From Levilactobacillus brevis ATCC 14869 = DSM 20054 (GTDB taxonomy: Bacteria; Bacillota; Bacilli; Lactobacillales; Lactobacillaceae), in NCBI RefSeq assembly GCF_001433855.1, contig NZ_AZCP01000001.1:561187-625186 (forward strand): 64,000 nt of DNA. Direction: 5' to 3'. The notes beneath the pieces are model-generated. The model ran no database searches, was not told the origin of the DNA, and saw nothing but the letters and a program-made list of their open reading frames with translations. Made by a program: the position numbers and the translations under genes. This document shows positions 34,865-43,614 of the stretch, in pieces; within the stretch, counting starts at the first letter, position 1, and each line of letters begins with the position of its first letter.

Positions 34865-36475
34865 TTATTCAGATTTCGTTGAATCTTCACTATCGTCCAC
34901 TAACAATTCTGATTGGATTCCTGGAATGTCATTGGCCGCTTGCGTCTGTTCTTTTTTAGCATTAAGTGCCTGTGCCGCTTCCGGTGACAAGATTGGTAAT
35001 GAAATTCGGAAAACAGACCCATGCCCCAAGGCACTCTCAATTGTGATTCGGCCATGGTAAGCTTCGATTAACCGTTTAGCAATCGCTAAGCCGAGGCCAT
35101 TGCCCCCTTTGGTACGGGAACGCGCCTTATCCACACGATAGAAACGATTAAAAACCCGCTTACGATTCTCTTGCGAAATGCCCTCACCGAAGTCCTGAAC
35201 GGCCACTTCAAGGTTTCGCAAATCACTTTCATACGTCAGATGAACTTCCTTACGTGTTTGTGAGTACTTAACCGCATTATCCATCAAAATAATAAGAATC
35301 TGTTCCAAATGGTTTCGATAAATTTGCGCTTGTAGTGGTTGGTGAACGTCATCATCCAAGATAAACACATAATCAGGGTGAATCATCTTGAAATTATCGA
35401 AGACCTGCTCAACCACTTCGCTGACATCCGTCACTTCATTGGGGTAATTAACCTCAATTTGTTCCGCTCGTTGGAGATCCAGCATCTCTTGAACCAAACT
35501 CTTCATACGCTTGGTTTCTTGTAACGAGGCCTTGATCGACTCATCCAAAACTTCTGGATCTTCTTTACCCCAACGATCCAACATCTCCATGTGTCCCTGA
35601 ATGATCGCCACTGGGGTTCGTAACTCGTGCGAGACATCTTCCACAAATTGTTGCTGCTGATCCATATAGCGCTGTGTCGTATCCAGCATGTCATTAAACA
35701 AGCTGCCTAGATCACTTAGCTCATCTTGATGATGCATCTCGGGCACTCGCTTATCTGTTTGTGGATCTTCACGTACCGCGTGAATTGTCTCACGAATTTC
35801 TTCAACTGGCCGTAGTAAAAAGGTTGCTAGACTATAACTCAGCACTGCAGCGGCTAAGCCCGCCATCAGCCCTAAGACCACCTCAACCTGTAACAATTTG
35901 ACTTGCGTGGCACGATAGTCTCGCAAATTATCGGTCACTTGAACATAGCCCAAGATGCGATTACCTTGCTTAGATCGAATTGGTGACCGTCCCACTAAAT
36001 TCTTGCGCCCGGACACCGTCTGAGTAGAAATTGACTGTTTACTAGCCCGTCGGAATGAGACATCCCCTTGCCGTGTTGCAAAGAGTGACTGTCCATCGGC
36101 ATCATAAACCGTTACGGCCTGACTATCACGGGCTAAACTAGCAATCACGGCATTGTTATAGGGCGTCGGCTGCTTGGTCGCTGACACAACTGCTTGGGGA
36201 CGCAACAGCTGGTTAACATTAGTACTTGTCAGTTGTTTTTGACTGTTCAACTTTTCTACAACAACGTTCAGTGTGTCCGATACGTGAGTTTTTTCCTGGC
36301 GCATCAGCACCGTCATAAAGCTGTTAAAAATCAAAAAAACAATCGCAGCAAAAATAACCAAAACACCAAATGCTGTTGATAGCGCCCACTCCCACTTCAA
36401 AGAAAACCGAAACCCGGCCTTCTTAGGCGCAACACTATCACCAGTTAACTCAGGGGTTTTATCGGTTTGGGTCAC
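34865..36475 (-). CDS. Sensor histidine kinase (ArlS-like)
   Basis: A 536-residue membrane kinase. Two helices (about residues 32-54 and 195-222) flank an outside sensor domain of about 140 residues. Then follow HAMP (RPVEEIRETIHAVR), HisKA with phospho-acceptor His283 in VEDVSHELRTPVA, and HATPase_c with LIILMDNAVKYSQ, VQDFGEGI and GNGLGLAIAKRLIEAYHG. The domain order and N-terminal sensor resemble Staphylococcus ArlS and Enterococcus/Lactobacillus kinases of unknown stimulus. Its start overlaps the response regulator stop by four bases. Confidence 0.93.
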   Translation of the reverse strand: MTQTDKTPELTGDSVAPKKAGFRFSLKWEWALSTAFGVLVIFAAIVFLIFNSFMTVLMRQEKTHVSDTLNVVVEKLNSQKQLTSTNVNQLLRPQAVVSATKQPTPYNNAVIASLARDSQAVTVYDADGQSLFATRQGDVSFRRASKQSISTQTVSGRKNLVGRSPIRSKQGNRILGYVQVTDNLRDYRATQVKLLQVEVVLGLMAGLAAAVLSYSLATFLLRPVEEIRETIHAVREDPQTDKRVPEMHHQDELSDLGSLFNDMLDTTQRYMDQQQQFVEDVSHELRTPVAIIQGHMEMLDRWGKEDPEVLDESIKASLQETKRMKSLVQEMLDLQRAEQIEVNYPNEVTDVSEVVEQVFDNFKMIHPDYVFILDDDVHQPLQAQIYRNHLEQILIILMDNAVKYSQTRKEVHLTYESDLRNLEVAVQDFGEGISQENRKRVFNRFYRVDKARSRTKGGNGLGLAIAKRLIEAYHGRITIESALGHGSVFRISLPILSPEAAQALNAKKEQTQAANDIPGIQSELLVDDSEDSTKSE

Positions 36476-37158
36476 GACCGCATCACGTACCCTGTTCCAC
36501 GGACCGTTTGAATGTAGCTCTTCTGGCCAGGAACATCAATTTTATTGCGAAGATACCGCACGTAGACATCAACCACGTTGGTTTCTACCTCTGATTCATA
36601 ACCCCACACCTTGGTTAACAGGACATCTCGAGCCAAAACAACATTGATATTCTCCATCAAGGCTAATAACAATTCATATTCACGTTTAGTCAGGTTAATG
36701 ACTTCATCGCCCCGACGTACGATGCGGTTTTCCTTTTCAATTGTAAGATCCTTGAACTTAACCGTCGTCTGCTTGGTACTCTTCTGCTCACCCTCCAGGT
36801 GAATTCGCCGCAATAGCGCCCGAACACGCGCTAACAGTTCTTCAATTGCAAACGGCTTAACGATATAGTCGTCTGCGCCATGATCTAATCCAGAAACCCG
36901 ATCAATCACAGAATCACGCGCCGTCATCATAATGATTGGCGTACTCTTAACCTCACGCACGCGGCGAGCAACTTCGATCCCATTCAATTCAGGCAACATT
37001 AGGTCTAGCAAAATCACATCAAAATCCTGTGACAAGGCTGCTTCCAGGCCGGTTCGACCATTAAACTGCACGTTGGTTTCGTACCCTTCATGCTTTAACT
37101 CCAATTCAACGAACCGGGCTAGGTTTTTTTCATCTTCAATAATTAAAATTCGGCTCAT
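36472..37158 (-). CDS. OmpR-family response regulator (ArlR-like)
   Basis: A 228-residue regulator with a receiver domain (phospho-acceptor Asp52 in VILLDLMLPELNG, acidic pair EDE near residue 8-10, Lys101 region in DDYIVKPFAIEEL) and a winged-helix DNA-binding domain (INLTKREYELLLALMEN, YVRYLRNKID, VRGTGYVMR). It is first in the operon, with the kinase translationally coupled. Its target genes are unknown. Confidence 0.95.
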   Translation of the reverse strand: MSRILIIEDEKNLARFVELELKHEGYETNVQFNGRTGLEAALSQDFDVILLDLMLPELNGIEVARRVREVKSTPIIMMTARDSVIDRVSGLDHGADDYIVKPFAIEELLARVRALLRRIHLEGEQKSTKQTTVKFKDLTIEKENRIVRRGDEVINLTKREYELLLALMENINVVLARDVLLTKVWGYESEVETNVVDVYVRYLRNKIDVPGQKSYIQTVRGTGYVMRS

Positions 37159-37250
37159 TACACGTTAACTCCTCTGGCTAATTCGCGGCACCCACTGTCA
37201 GCAAAAACACTAACAACGGACGTCCGATTCTCATTTCAACATTTAATTTT

Positions 37251-37278
37251 ATCATATTTTCTCATAATTGTATGCCAA
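37251..37278 (-). promoter_or_regulatory. Promoter of the two-component operon
   Basis: TTGGCA and TATGAT with a 16-base spacer on the minus strand, about 95 bases above the start. Confidence 0.65.
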
Positions 37279-37353
37279 AACTCCCTCCCCACTCACATTT
37301 AACTGAAACATTACCTATTCATCACTGTTAGTCACTGTCTTTTGAAAAATTAA

Positions 37354-37373
37354 CAACCGGTTGCATTCGAATG
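37354..37373. repeat. Two abutting perfect 10-base palindromes
   Basis: CAACCGGTTG is followed without a gap by CATTCGAATG, in the 415-base region between the divergent two-component and adh operons. Each is a perfect palindrome. No known regulator motif is recognised. The rest of the region is A/T-rich and shows no gene. Confidence 0.5.
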
Positions 37374-37494
37374 ACAATATTGCTTCTGAAAAAGTGATTA
37401 GTCATTTGCTTCACATTTATATACTTTTCAGATCAACCAATAATTGCTGTTATATAAGCTTTTTTCATTCATCTTAGGAAAAACGTAATACTTT

Positions 37495-37512
37495 TTGTGC
37501 AAAATTTCACTT
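37495..37512 (+). promoter_or_regulatory. Rex-like operator upstream of adh
   Basis: TTGTGCAAAATTTCACTT resembles the Rex consensus (TTGTGAA-N4-TTCACAA) with three mismatches. It overlaps the -35. Rex senses the NADH/NAD ratio and often controls alcohol dehydrogenases in Firmicutes; this is inference from the motif. Confidence 0.5.
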
Positions 37513-37538
37513 GAATATTACTTCCTTTGCAGTATACT
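37511..37538 (+). promoter_or_regulatory. Promoter of adh
   Basis: TTGAAT and TATACT with a 16-base spacer, 35 bases above the start codon. Confidence 0.7.
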
Positions 37539-37573
37539 GATTCTTGTAGACGAAAAGAAAAGGAGTTTTTTTC

Positions 37574-38590
37574 ATGAAAGCAGCAGTTATTCGCGATTCA
37601 GTTGACGGTTACGTTGATATTAAAGATGTTACGCTCCGCCCAATTACTCACGGTGAAGCTTTAGTTAAAATGGAATATTGTGGGTTATGTCACACCGACT
37701 TACATGTGGCTGCCGGAGACTTCGGTAAGCAACCTGGTCGGATTATCGGCCATGAAGGTGTTGGTAAAGTCATTCAAGTCGCTGACGACGTCGATAACTT
37801 GAAGATTGGCGACCGGGTTTCTGTTGCCTGGTTCTTTAAGGGTTGTGGCCATTGTGAATATTGCCTAACCGGTCGCGAAACGCTTTGCCGGAATGTTCAA
37901 AACTCTGGTTTCACAGTTGATGGTGCGATGGCTGAAGAATGTATCGTTGATGCCAACTACGCCGTTAAGGTTCCAGAAGGTTTGGACCCAATTGAAGCCA
38001 CTTCATTAACCTGTGCTGGTGTAACCATGTACAAAGCCTTGAAAGTCGGCGAAACTAAGCCTGGTCAATGGGTGGAAGTTGTTGGTGCCGGTGGCTTAGG
38101 TAACCTGGCTATTCAATACGCTCACAATGTCTTTGGTGCCCACGTCGTTGCCGTTGATGGTAACCCTGATAAGTTAGCTGCTGCTAAGGCTAACGGTGCT
38201 GAAGTATTAATCAACCGGCATGACGGTAATGTCGCCGAACAGATTCAAGAAAAGGTCGGTGGCGTGGACAACGCGCAAGTAACTGCTGTTAACAAGGATG
38301 CCTTTACACAATCCGTTAACGCCTTGAAGCCAGATGGTAAATTAGTTGCCGTTGCCCTTCCTCAAGGTGACATGGAATTAAACATTGCCAAGACCGTCTT
38401 GGATGGTATTTCCGTTCGCGGTTCACTGGTTGGAACTCGTCAAGATCTTGCCGAAACTTTCCAATTTGGTGCTGAAGGCAAGGTTCACCCGATCGTTAAG
38501 ACCCGTCGTTTGGACGAAGTTAACGATATCATTGATGAAATGAAGAATAACCAAATCGTTGGCCGAATGGTCGTTGATTTTACGAAGTAA
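37574..38590 (+). CDS. adhP: Zinc-dependent alcohol dehydrogenase (AdhP type)
   Basis: A 338-residue medium-chain dehydrogenase that interconverts alcohols and aldehydes with NAD(H). The catalytic zinc site is Cys36 (CGLCHTD) with His60-Glu61 (GHEGVG); the structural zinc loop is CGHCEYC..ETLC. The Rossmann motif reads [13 protein letters not shown], with Asp after the second strand (VVAVDGN), so NAD is preferred. AAAAGGAGTTTTTTTC precedes the ATG. It is monocistronic, with a bidirectional terminator behind and a Rex-like site in front. Its codon use is strongly biased towards GGT, GTT and GCT, suggesting high expression. Confidence 0.93.
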   Translation: MKAAVIRDSVDGYVDIKDVTLRPITHGEALVKMEYCGLCHTDLHVAAGDFGKQPGRIIGHEGVGKVIQVADDVDNLKIGDRVSVAWFFKGCGHCEYCLTGRETLCRNVQNSGFTVDGAMAEECIVDANYAVKVPEGLDPIEATSLTCAGVTMYKALKVGETKPGQWVEVVGAGGLGNLAIQYAHNVFGAHVVAVDGNPDKLAAAKANGAEVLINRHDGNVAEQIQEKVGGVDNAQVTAVNKDAFTQSVNALKPDGKLVAVALPQGDMELNIAKTVLDGISVRGSLVGTRQDLAETFQFGAEGKVHPIVKTRRLDEVNDIIDEMKNNQIVGRMVVDFTK

Positions 38591-38615
38591 TTTCGACTTA
38601 AATTAATATTTGAAT

Positions 38616-38661
38616 TAAAAAAGCAATTCTGAAAAAGTCATTTTCAGAATTGCTTTTTTAG
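38616..38661. terminator. Bidirectional terminator after adhP
   Basis: AAAAAAGCAATTCTGAAAA pairs with TTTTCAGAATTGCTTTTTT; it separates adhP from the convergent matrixin gene. Confidence 0.9.
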
Positions 38662-38713
38662 TTGTTGGTCCTTAAAAGATAATGACGTGTCGTGGCCTTC
38701 TTTACGCGGCATC

Positions 38714-39367
38714 CTAATACAAATACTTCAGTGCCTTTAAATCACCAGCAGACAGCTGGGTTAGCCCCTGATCAATTGGATACATCACTGATTGCCGACT
38801 CGAACTGTGATCGAGTCCTAACGCATGGCCCAATTCGTGGATCGCCACAGATTCCTTAATGCTTTGACCGTACTTCACGTTTAGTCCGGCACGTGCATGA
38901 TTAGCCGTGTAACCTTGAAATCCCGTTAGTTGTTGAATCTCCGGACCACCCTTACCTAATTCTAAATAATTAACTTGTTTAGCCGTCATCGTTTTCTGAT
39001 AAACAAAAATCGTAATTTCATTTTGTTCGGCAGTGGCCTGACCTGCCACTAAGTCAACAATACCGGTCTCATTATAAACAGCGATGGCCCGTTCAAATAC
39101 TTGTTGAACTTTTACTGGAACATCCGCCGAAAAATGATAATAGTACGTTTTCTTTAACGTTTGCGGACGAACAATCGACTCGACTGGCGTGGCACCAGCC
39201 GCCTCTTGTCGGCCGACCAGCGGCAACTGAACCCCGATGTTTTTAGCCGCTTGGGCAACGGTCAATTGCGATTGCTTTAGAATCTTTGGAGGCTCAGTTT
39301 GTACTTGGGGTAAGAAAAAGCAGGCCCCTAGCGCCAGCAAGAACAGAAAACCCAAAAATTTGCGCAT
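38714..39367 (-). CDS. Secreted matrixin-type zinc metalloprotease
   Basis: A 217-residue protease with an N-terminal signal sequence (FLGFLFLLALGACFFLPQVQ), so it is exported. The zinc site is HELGHALGLDH (His177, His181, His187), with catalytic Glu178 and the Met-turn methionine in SVMYP (Met195), which together define the metzincin fold of the M10 (matrixin) family. No cell-wall anchor or extra binding domain is seen. The substrate is not known. It stands alone; 220 bases upstream hold a terminator of the next gene and nothing else clear. Confidence 0.9.
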   Translation of the reverse strand: MRKFLGFLFLLALGACFFLPQVQTEPPKILKQSQLTVAQAAKNIGVQLPLVGRQEAAGATPVESIVRPQTLKKTYYYHFSADVPVKVQQVFERAIAVYNETGIVDLVAGQATAEQNEITIFVYQKTMTAKQVNYLELGKGGPEIQQLTGFQGYTANHARAGLNVKYGQSIKESVAIHELGHALGLDHSSSRQSVMYPIDQGLTQLSAGDLKALKYLY

Positions 39368-39550
39368 TATTTTTGCTCCTATTTTGAATGATTAGGGTTA
39401 GTTTACTGGTCCCATTCATTAGAAGCCACTAAAACGCCTGAAATTCTTGAAATGCTACGTTTTTTTAATAACTAACTGCTCAAACAGCGCTAGCCTTCTT
39501 TCACTTTCGATAATTGTCAGTCATGTCATGATAGGATTTACCACGCCAAT

Positions 39551-39585
39551 AAAAAACGGTCGCGACTAAGTTAGTCCGACCGTCT
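39551..39585 (-). terminator. Rho-independent terminator after the ArsR gene
   Basis: ACGGTCGGACTAA pairs with TTAGTCGCGACCGT and is followed by TTTTT on the minus strand. Confidence 0.85.
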
Positions 39586-39587
39586 GT

Positions 39588-39902
39588 TTAATCGTGATGC
39601 GGTTCTCCTTTGATCTCATGAGAGACATGTCCCAGCATTGCATCAACCATCTCAAGAATGTGGGGATCATCCAAACAATAATAGACATGCTTACCGCGCT
39701 TGTGACGTGTCACCAATTGATATCGATAGAGAATCGCCAACTGGTGAGACACAATTGGCTGTGACAACTGAACGTGATCAACAATACTCGACACGTCAGC
39801 CTCGTGATTCTCCAAGAAATAAAGAATCTTGATTCGGTTCATGTTACTCAATACTTTATAAATCTTAACGGCTTCCGCTAAGATTGCATCATTAACGGGC
39901 AT
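39588..39902 (-). CDS. ArsR/SmtB-family zinc-sensing repressor (CzrA-like)
   Basis: A 104-residue winged-helix repressor (KIYKVLSNMNRIKILYFLENHEADVSSI, QLSQPIVSHQLAILYRYQLVTRHKRGKHVYY). The last helix has Asp79-x-His81 and His92-x2-His95, exactly the spacing of the alpha-5 zinc site of Staphylococcus CzrA, and the tail adds three more acidic or His residues. It would leave DNA when zinc or cobalt binds. No metal-efflux gene is adjacent; it lies 14 bases after a HAD phosphatase gene in the same transcript. Confidence 0.9.
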   Translation of the reverse strand: MPVNDAILAEAVKIYKVLSNMNRIKILYFLENHEADVSSIVDHVQLSQPIVSHQLAILYRYQLVTRHKRGKHVYYCLDDPHILEMVDAMLGHVSHEIKGEPHHD

Positions 39903-39916
39903 TGTGGTGCTCCTCT

Positions 39917-40732
39917 CTAGTCTGCAACTAACAAGGCAGCAATTGTACGGAGTACCCCATCACGATCGTTGTCCCAAACGGTAACGTGCCTAGCCTGCGC
40001 CTGAATATCGACGGGTGCATTCTTCATGGCGTAGCTTTGCCCTGCATAGTTCAATAGCGGCACGTCATTGGCACCATCACCAAATGCAACAATTTCAGTA
40101 GCCGGAATCTGCCAATGCTGAGCCAACCACTGAACGGCTGGTAACTTACCGACGTGTAAACTGACGACATCAACGACACCATAACCACTGTCATGGGCCC
40201 TTAATTGACCCGCGAACCGCTGGTTTAAGTGCTGAACTAGCGCGGCGGCCTGTTCAGGCGCTGTGGAGACACTAATTTTTTTAATACGATCGGTGACGGT
40301 TTCGAGGGACATCACCTGTTGCAGATGGTCGTAGAACTTTTCCGCGGCTGCAATTAGTGGTGCTGGTGCCCCAACCCTTGTATAAGAACCTTGTGCGCCG
40401 ACTAAAATCAAATAGGCATTCTGCAAAAACTCATCTTGTGCCGTGGCCGACAAGAACATCCGGATTTGCTGGGAGGTCAGACTCCCATCAAAGACTAGCT
40501 CATCACCCAGATAAATTGAAGCCCCGTTTTCAGCAATCACTGCCAGATCTGTGGACCAGATTTCTCTAAAGACCTCTTTCAAATGGGCGTATTGGTTACC
40601 AGAAGCCAACACGAGTCTTATCCCTCGCTGCTTTAATTGCGACAGCGTTTCTTTGAGCAAAGGTTGATTAAATCCCTGATCTTGATGCAACAACGTCCCG
40701 TTCAAATCAGTCGCGATTAATTTCATTGCCAC
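39917..40732 (-). CDS. HAD-superfamily Cof-type phosphatase
   Basis: A 271-residue type IIB HAD protein: motif I DLNGTLLHQD, motif II LVLASGNQ, and motif III/IV FGDGANDVPLL. The second Asp of the usual DxDGT is Asn here (DLNGT); that residue normally acts as the general acid, so activity may be altered. Similar DxNGT variants occur in other Firmicutes. The GTG start follows GAAGGAGTGAAATT. It is co-transcribed with the ArsR gene. Substrate is unknown. Confidence 0.88.
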   Translation of the reverse strand: MAMKLIATDLNGTLLHQDQGFNQPLLKETLSQLKQRGIRLVLASGNQYAHLKEVFREIWSTDLAVIAENGASIYLGDELVFDGSLTSQQIRMFLSATAQDEFLQNAYLILVGAQGSYTRVGAPAPLIAAAEKFYDHLQQVMSLETVTDRIKKISVSTAPEQAAALVQHLNQRFAGQLRAHDSGYGVVDVVSLHVGKLPAVQWLAQHWQIPATEIVAFGDGANDVPLLNYAGQSYAMKNAPVDIQAQARHVTVWDNDRDGVLRTIAALLVAD

Positions 40733-40790
40733 AATTTCACTCCTTCGTTAATCCTTGTCGTTTCATTATACGCGATTTTATTGGAAACAC

Positions 40791-40832
40791 AAAAAAGCCC
40801 CTAGAAGCCGCGGACTTCATAGGAGCTTTTTA
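40791..40832 (-). terminator. Rho-independent terminator after rpmF
   Basis: AGCTCCTATGAAG pairs with CTTCTAGGGGCT around CCGCGG-like bases and is followed by TTTTTT on the minus strand. Confidence 0.85.
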
Positions 40833-40837
40833 TCGAT

Positions 40838-41026
40838 TTAGTTGTTTGCGTTCTTAACCGCAACGACCTGACGGCCATCGTAGAAACCACAACTTGGGCA
40901 AACTACGTGAGACTTCCGTAATTCACCACAGTTTGGACATGGTGCTAAGTTCAGGGTAGCCAACTTAATGTGACCCCGACGCATACGCTTTTTCGTCTTA
41001 GACGTTTTCCGTGCTGGTACAGCCAA
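40838..41026 (-). CDS. rpmF: 50S ribosomal protein L32
   Basis: A 62-residue L32: AVPARKTSKTKKRMRRGHIKL at the start and a zinc ribbon APCPNCGELRKSHVVCPSCGFYDGR. The start is a TTG after AAAGGAGGTGTTTTCT; the frame's earlier ATG has no site. It follows yceD, a pairing conserved across bacteria. Confidence 0.95.
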   Translation of the reverse strand: MAVPARKTSKTKKRMRRGHIKLATLNLAPCPNCGELRKSHVVCPSCGFYDGRQVVAVKNANN

Positions 41027-41092
41027 AGAAAACACCTCCTTTAAATAAATTATATCCACTAGTGAAAAAATTTTTAAGGCTCACAAAGGCGA

Positions 41093-41647
41093 TTATTGAT
41101 CATCCTGATCAGGGAAGAAATCTTTTAACTTTGCAAGACGTGGATCAACTGGTTGATTTTCTTTCTCAACGGCTTCTAAGTCAGCTTCTGCAACAACTTG
41201 CCAGTCTTGACCGGCAGGCATCGCTTCACCTTGCTTTTCAGCGTCAGAAAGAATGTGCATCGGAATTTGTAGAATAATGTTATCCCCAACAGCTTTGTCT
41301 AAAACAACTTGGTCATCGGAAACGACCATCACAACGTCAGTTTTTTCAAACCGTTGCGTTGCGGCTGGGTCAGACACATAAAACTCCGTCATACTGAAGT
41401 TGACGGGTAAATCTACCGGTGCTAAAGATCGGCTAGATGGTACCGTCAAATCCGCAATTACCTGTGCTGTTACGACGACGTCGCCACCGTCAATGACGGA
41501 CACTGTGCCCGTCACGTGAACGGGACTTAAGTCTAAGACCTCGTCGCCATAACGCGCCATTAAATCCGCCTTCAAATCGAGTGTTTCATCGAACAAAAGC
41601 GGCTCACTGCGATGGTTCTTCCGCAGCTCGGTCAACGACCATTTCAT
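41093..41647 (-). CDS. yceD: YceD/DUF177 family protein
   Basis: A 184-residue DUF177 protein with the core VSVIDGGDVVVTAQVIADLTVPSSRSLAPVDLPVNFSMTEFYV and the C-terminal NQPVDPRLAKLKDFF. YceD is linked to 23S rRNA accumulation and is nearly always found just before rpmF, as here. A very strong promoter lies upstream. Confidence 0.92.
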   Translation of the reverse strand: MKWSLTELRKNHRSEPLLFDETLDLKADLMARYGDEVLDLSPVHVTGTVSVIDGGDVVVTAQVIADLTVPSSRSLAPVDLPVNFSMTEFYVSDPAATQRFEKTDVVMVVSDDQVVLDKAVGDNIILQIPMHILSDAEKQGEAMPAGQDWQVVAEADLEAVEKENQPVDPRLAKLKDFFPDQDDQ

Positions 41648-41674
41648 CGTAATCCCTCCAATGCAACGTGATAA

Positions 41675-41703
41675 ATTATACCTGTCAAAAAATGTGATGT
41701 CAA
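41675..41703 (-). promoter_or_regulatory. Consensus sigmaA promoter of yceD-rpmF
   Basis: TTGACA, 17 bases, TATAAT on the minus strand: a perfect match. A CAAGG/CCTTG inverted repeat (41701-41716) overlaps the -35. Confidence 0.9.
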
Positions 41704-41720
41704 GGTAATTTCCTTGATAG

Positions 41721-42869
41721 TCACTCAGAATCCGGTTTTTTTATGGGAATCCGGCCATAATCTTGTGGAATTCCCGTCACCAAGGTTCGGAGTGCCCCCA
41801 ACCGATCGTCAAGGGCCCCAACGCCCTTCTGCCAATCCCGATTTGCCCGACTAACGAGCGGTAAGGCGACGTGTTTCTTAATCTGGTGTAAGTAGGCCTG
41901 CCCTTGCTTGGAATAGCCGAGAACCCGCAAATATTGCGGCTGTGGCCGCATCTCCTCGGGCAGCGCCTGTAACAGTAGATAAGCCGCTTGCCGTTGGAGT
42001 CGCGTATACGTATACCGTTTGGTTTTTACGATACGCATAAAATCTGCAAACGTTGTTGCTTCTAAAGCTGCTCGCTTCAAGCGATATTCAACGCCCTCCG
42101 TTATTTGATAACGTTGTCGCATATCCGTAACGGGGGCACTAATCAACTGATATCGGAGTAATGGCCAAAAATCGGCCCAGCTTATTAATGATTCTTGCTG
42201 CAATAATGCCAACGTCTTGGCCGGCACAACTGGCTGAACCGTCGCCCAATCACCAGCCAAGGAGGCCGCACGAATTGCGGTTGCACTGGCGTAGTTTGTA
42301 CCTTGCATGACTGCAGTGTCATTATGTTGGCTCCCCCGTCGTGCTAATGGCACTAACTGTAAGGGTTGTCCTTGCTGCTGATTAGCCACGGCGTAGAAGA
42401 AGCCGAGGATATCATTTGCCGCACTCAACGTAATCCCCGTTTGCTCCCGCAAATAACCTTGAAATAGTGAGGCATACGTCTGATCAAATCGTTTAAAGAT
42501 CACTGGATCACTCGGCAAATGGGCCATCAGGCAATCATAATCCATGTCCGGATGTTCGGTGCCAAAGACGAGCCACTGACACTTCAAAGTAGCTAAAACC
42601 GCTATAGCTCCTTGGGCAAATAGGTGGGCCGGCTGTAGCGCCGCAGCACCCGACAGTTCAACAACGAGGTCAACGCCACCGGCAAGTGCCGCTTCAGTCC
42701 GCTGCCACTTGTCCATAATCGCTGGCTCTCCGCGTTGAACCCAATTACCACTCATTGCGGCCACAATCACGTCAGCACCCGTTTTTTGTCGTGCTTGTGC
42801 AATCTGATAGGCATGACCATTGTGAAAGGGATTGTATTCTGCCACAATCCCGGCTGCTCTAAGTGTCAT
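41721..42869 (-). CDS. tmcAL: tRNA(Met) cytidine acetate ligase TmcAL
   Basis: A 382-residue enzyme that makes N4-acetylcytidine at the wobble position of elongator tRNA-Met from acetate and ATP. The HxGH-type nucleotidyltransferase motif is AGIVAEYNPFHNGHAYQI; MSGNWVQRGEPAI and the second half (GTNYASATAIRAA) match YlbM/TmcAL. It lies at the end of the yqeG-to-methyltransferase cluster, one base after the methyltransferase gene. Confidence 0.94.
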   Translation of the reverse strand: MTLRAAGIVAEYNPFHNGHAYQIAQARQKTGADVIVAAMSGNWVQRGEPAIMDKWQRTEAALAGGVDLVVELSGAAALQPAHLFAQGAIAVLATLKCQWLVFGTEHPDMDYDCLMAHLPSDPVIFKRFDQTYASLFQGYLREQTGITLSAANDILGFFYAVANQQQGQPLQLVPLARRGSQHNDTAVMQGTNYASATAIRAASLAGDWATVQPVVPAKTLALLQQESLISWADFWPLLRYQLISAPVTDMRQRYQITEGVEYRLKRAALEATTFADFMRIVKTKRYTYTRLQRQAAYLLLQALPEEMRPQPQYLRVLGYSKQGQAYLHQIKKHVALPLVSRANRDWQKGVGALDDRLGALRTLVTGIPQDYGRIPIKKPDSE

Positions 42870-42870
42870 A

Positions 42871-43614
42871 TTAAGCCTCCCGTGTTACCTCAAAGAACCA
42901 CCGGGTCGTTTCGCTAGTAACTTCATTCGCACCGAAGTCGGCGCTTACCCGTTTCAACGTTAAGCCAGCCTGCTTGAGGGCTGTCTGGTAGTCAGCTAAC
43001 GGGTAAGTCCGTTCATGATGCAGTTCTGTCACCTTTCGATATTCACCCGTCTTAGGGTTTTGCGTAAAGAATGTCAAATCGTGTTCAGCCGCATGGGTCT
43101 CGTCTTCAATTCCATAACTCGTCCAAACAAAGGCTCGGGTGTCATCGACATAGTTATACATGTACCCTGGATAGACGTCATCTGTTTGGTGGGGTGTGAT
43201 CACATCAAACAGAAACTGTCCTCCAACTGCCAAATGGTCGTGTACTTGTGCAAAGGCTTGCGTCACCGCAGTTAAGTCTGGTAAATAACAGAATGAATCG
43301 GCAAAGCACGTCACCGTCTGATACTCACCCAGCACACTGAGGTCCATCATATCACCAGCCACTAATGGCAAAGCAACATCCGCTTCTTCAGCATGCTTAG
43401 CTGCCAATACCAACATATCTTCACTGAGGTCCAAGCCGCTAACTTGATACCCATGTTCGGCAAGTAGTACGCCCAACCGCCCACTACCACAGGCCAAATC
43501 TAATAATTCGCCACTAGTGGGATCAACACGGTCGGTCACAAAATCCAGCCACTGATCATACATGGCTGGATCAAAGAGTTCATCGTAAAGTTCAGCAAAT
43601 GATTGATAAATCAT
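42871..43614 (-). CDS. SAM-dependent class I methyltransferase (YqeM-like)
   Basis: A 247-residue methyltransferase. The SAM-binding motif I is LLDLACGSGRLGVLLAEHGYQVSGLDLS and motif IV FADSFCYLPD. It is the YqeM position in the yqeH cluster, four bases overlapping rsfS. The substrate is not known. Confidence 0.9.
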   Translation of the reverse strand: MIYQSFAELYDELFDPAMYDQWLDFVTDRVDPTSGELLDLACGSGRLGVLLAEHGYQVSGLDLSEDMLVLAAKHAEEADVALPLVAGDMMDLSVLGEYQTVTCFADSFCYLPDLTAVTQAFAQVHDHLAVGGQFLFDVITPHQTDDVYPGYMYNYVDDTRAFVWTSYGIEDETHAAEHDLTFFTQNPKTGEYRKVTELHHERTYPLADYQTALKQAGLTLKRVSADFGANEVTSETTRWFFEVTREA

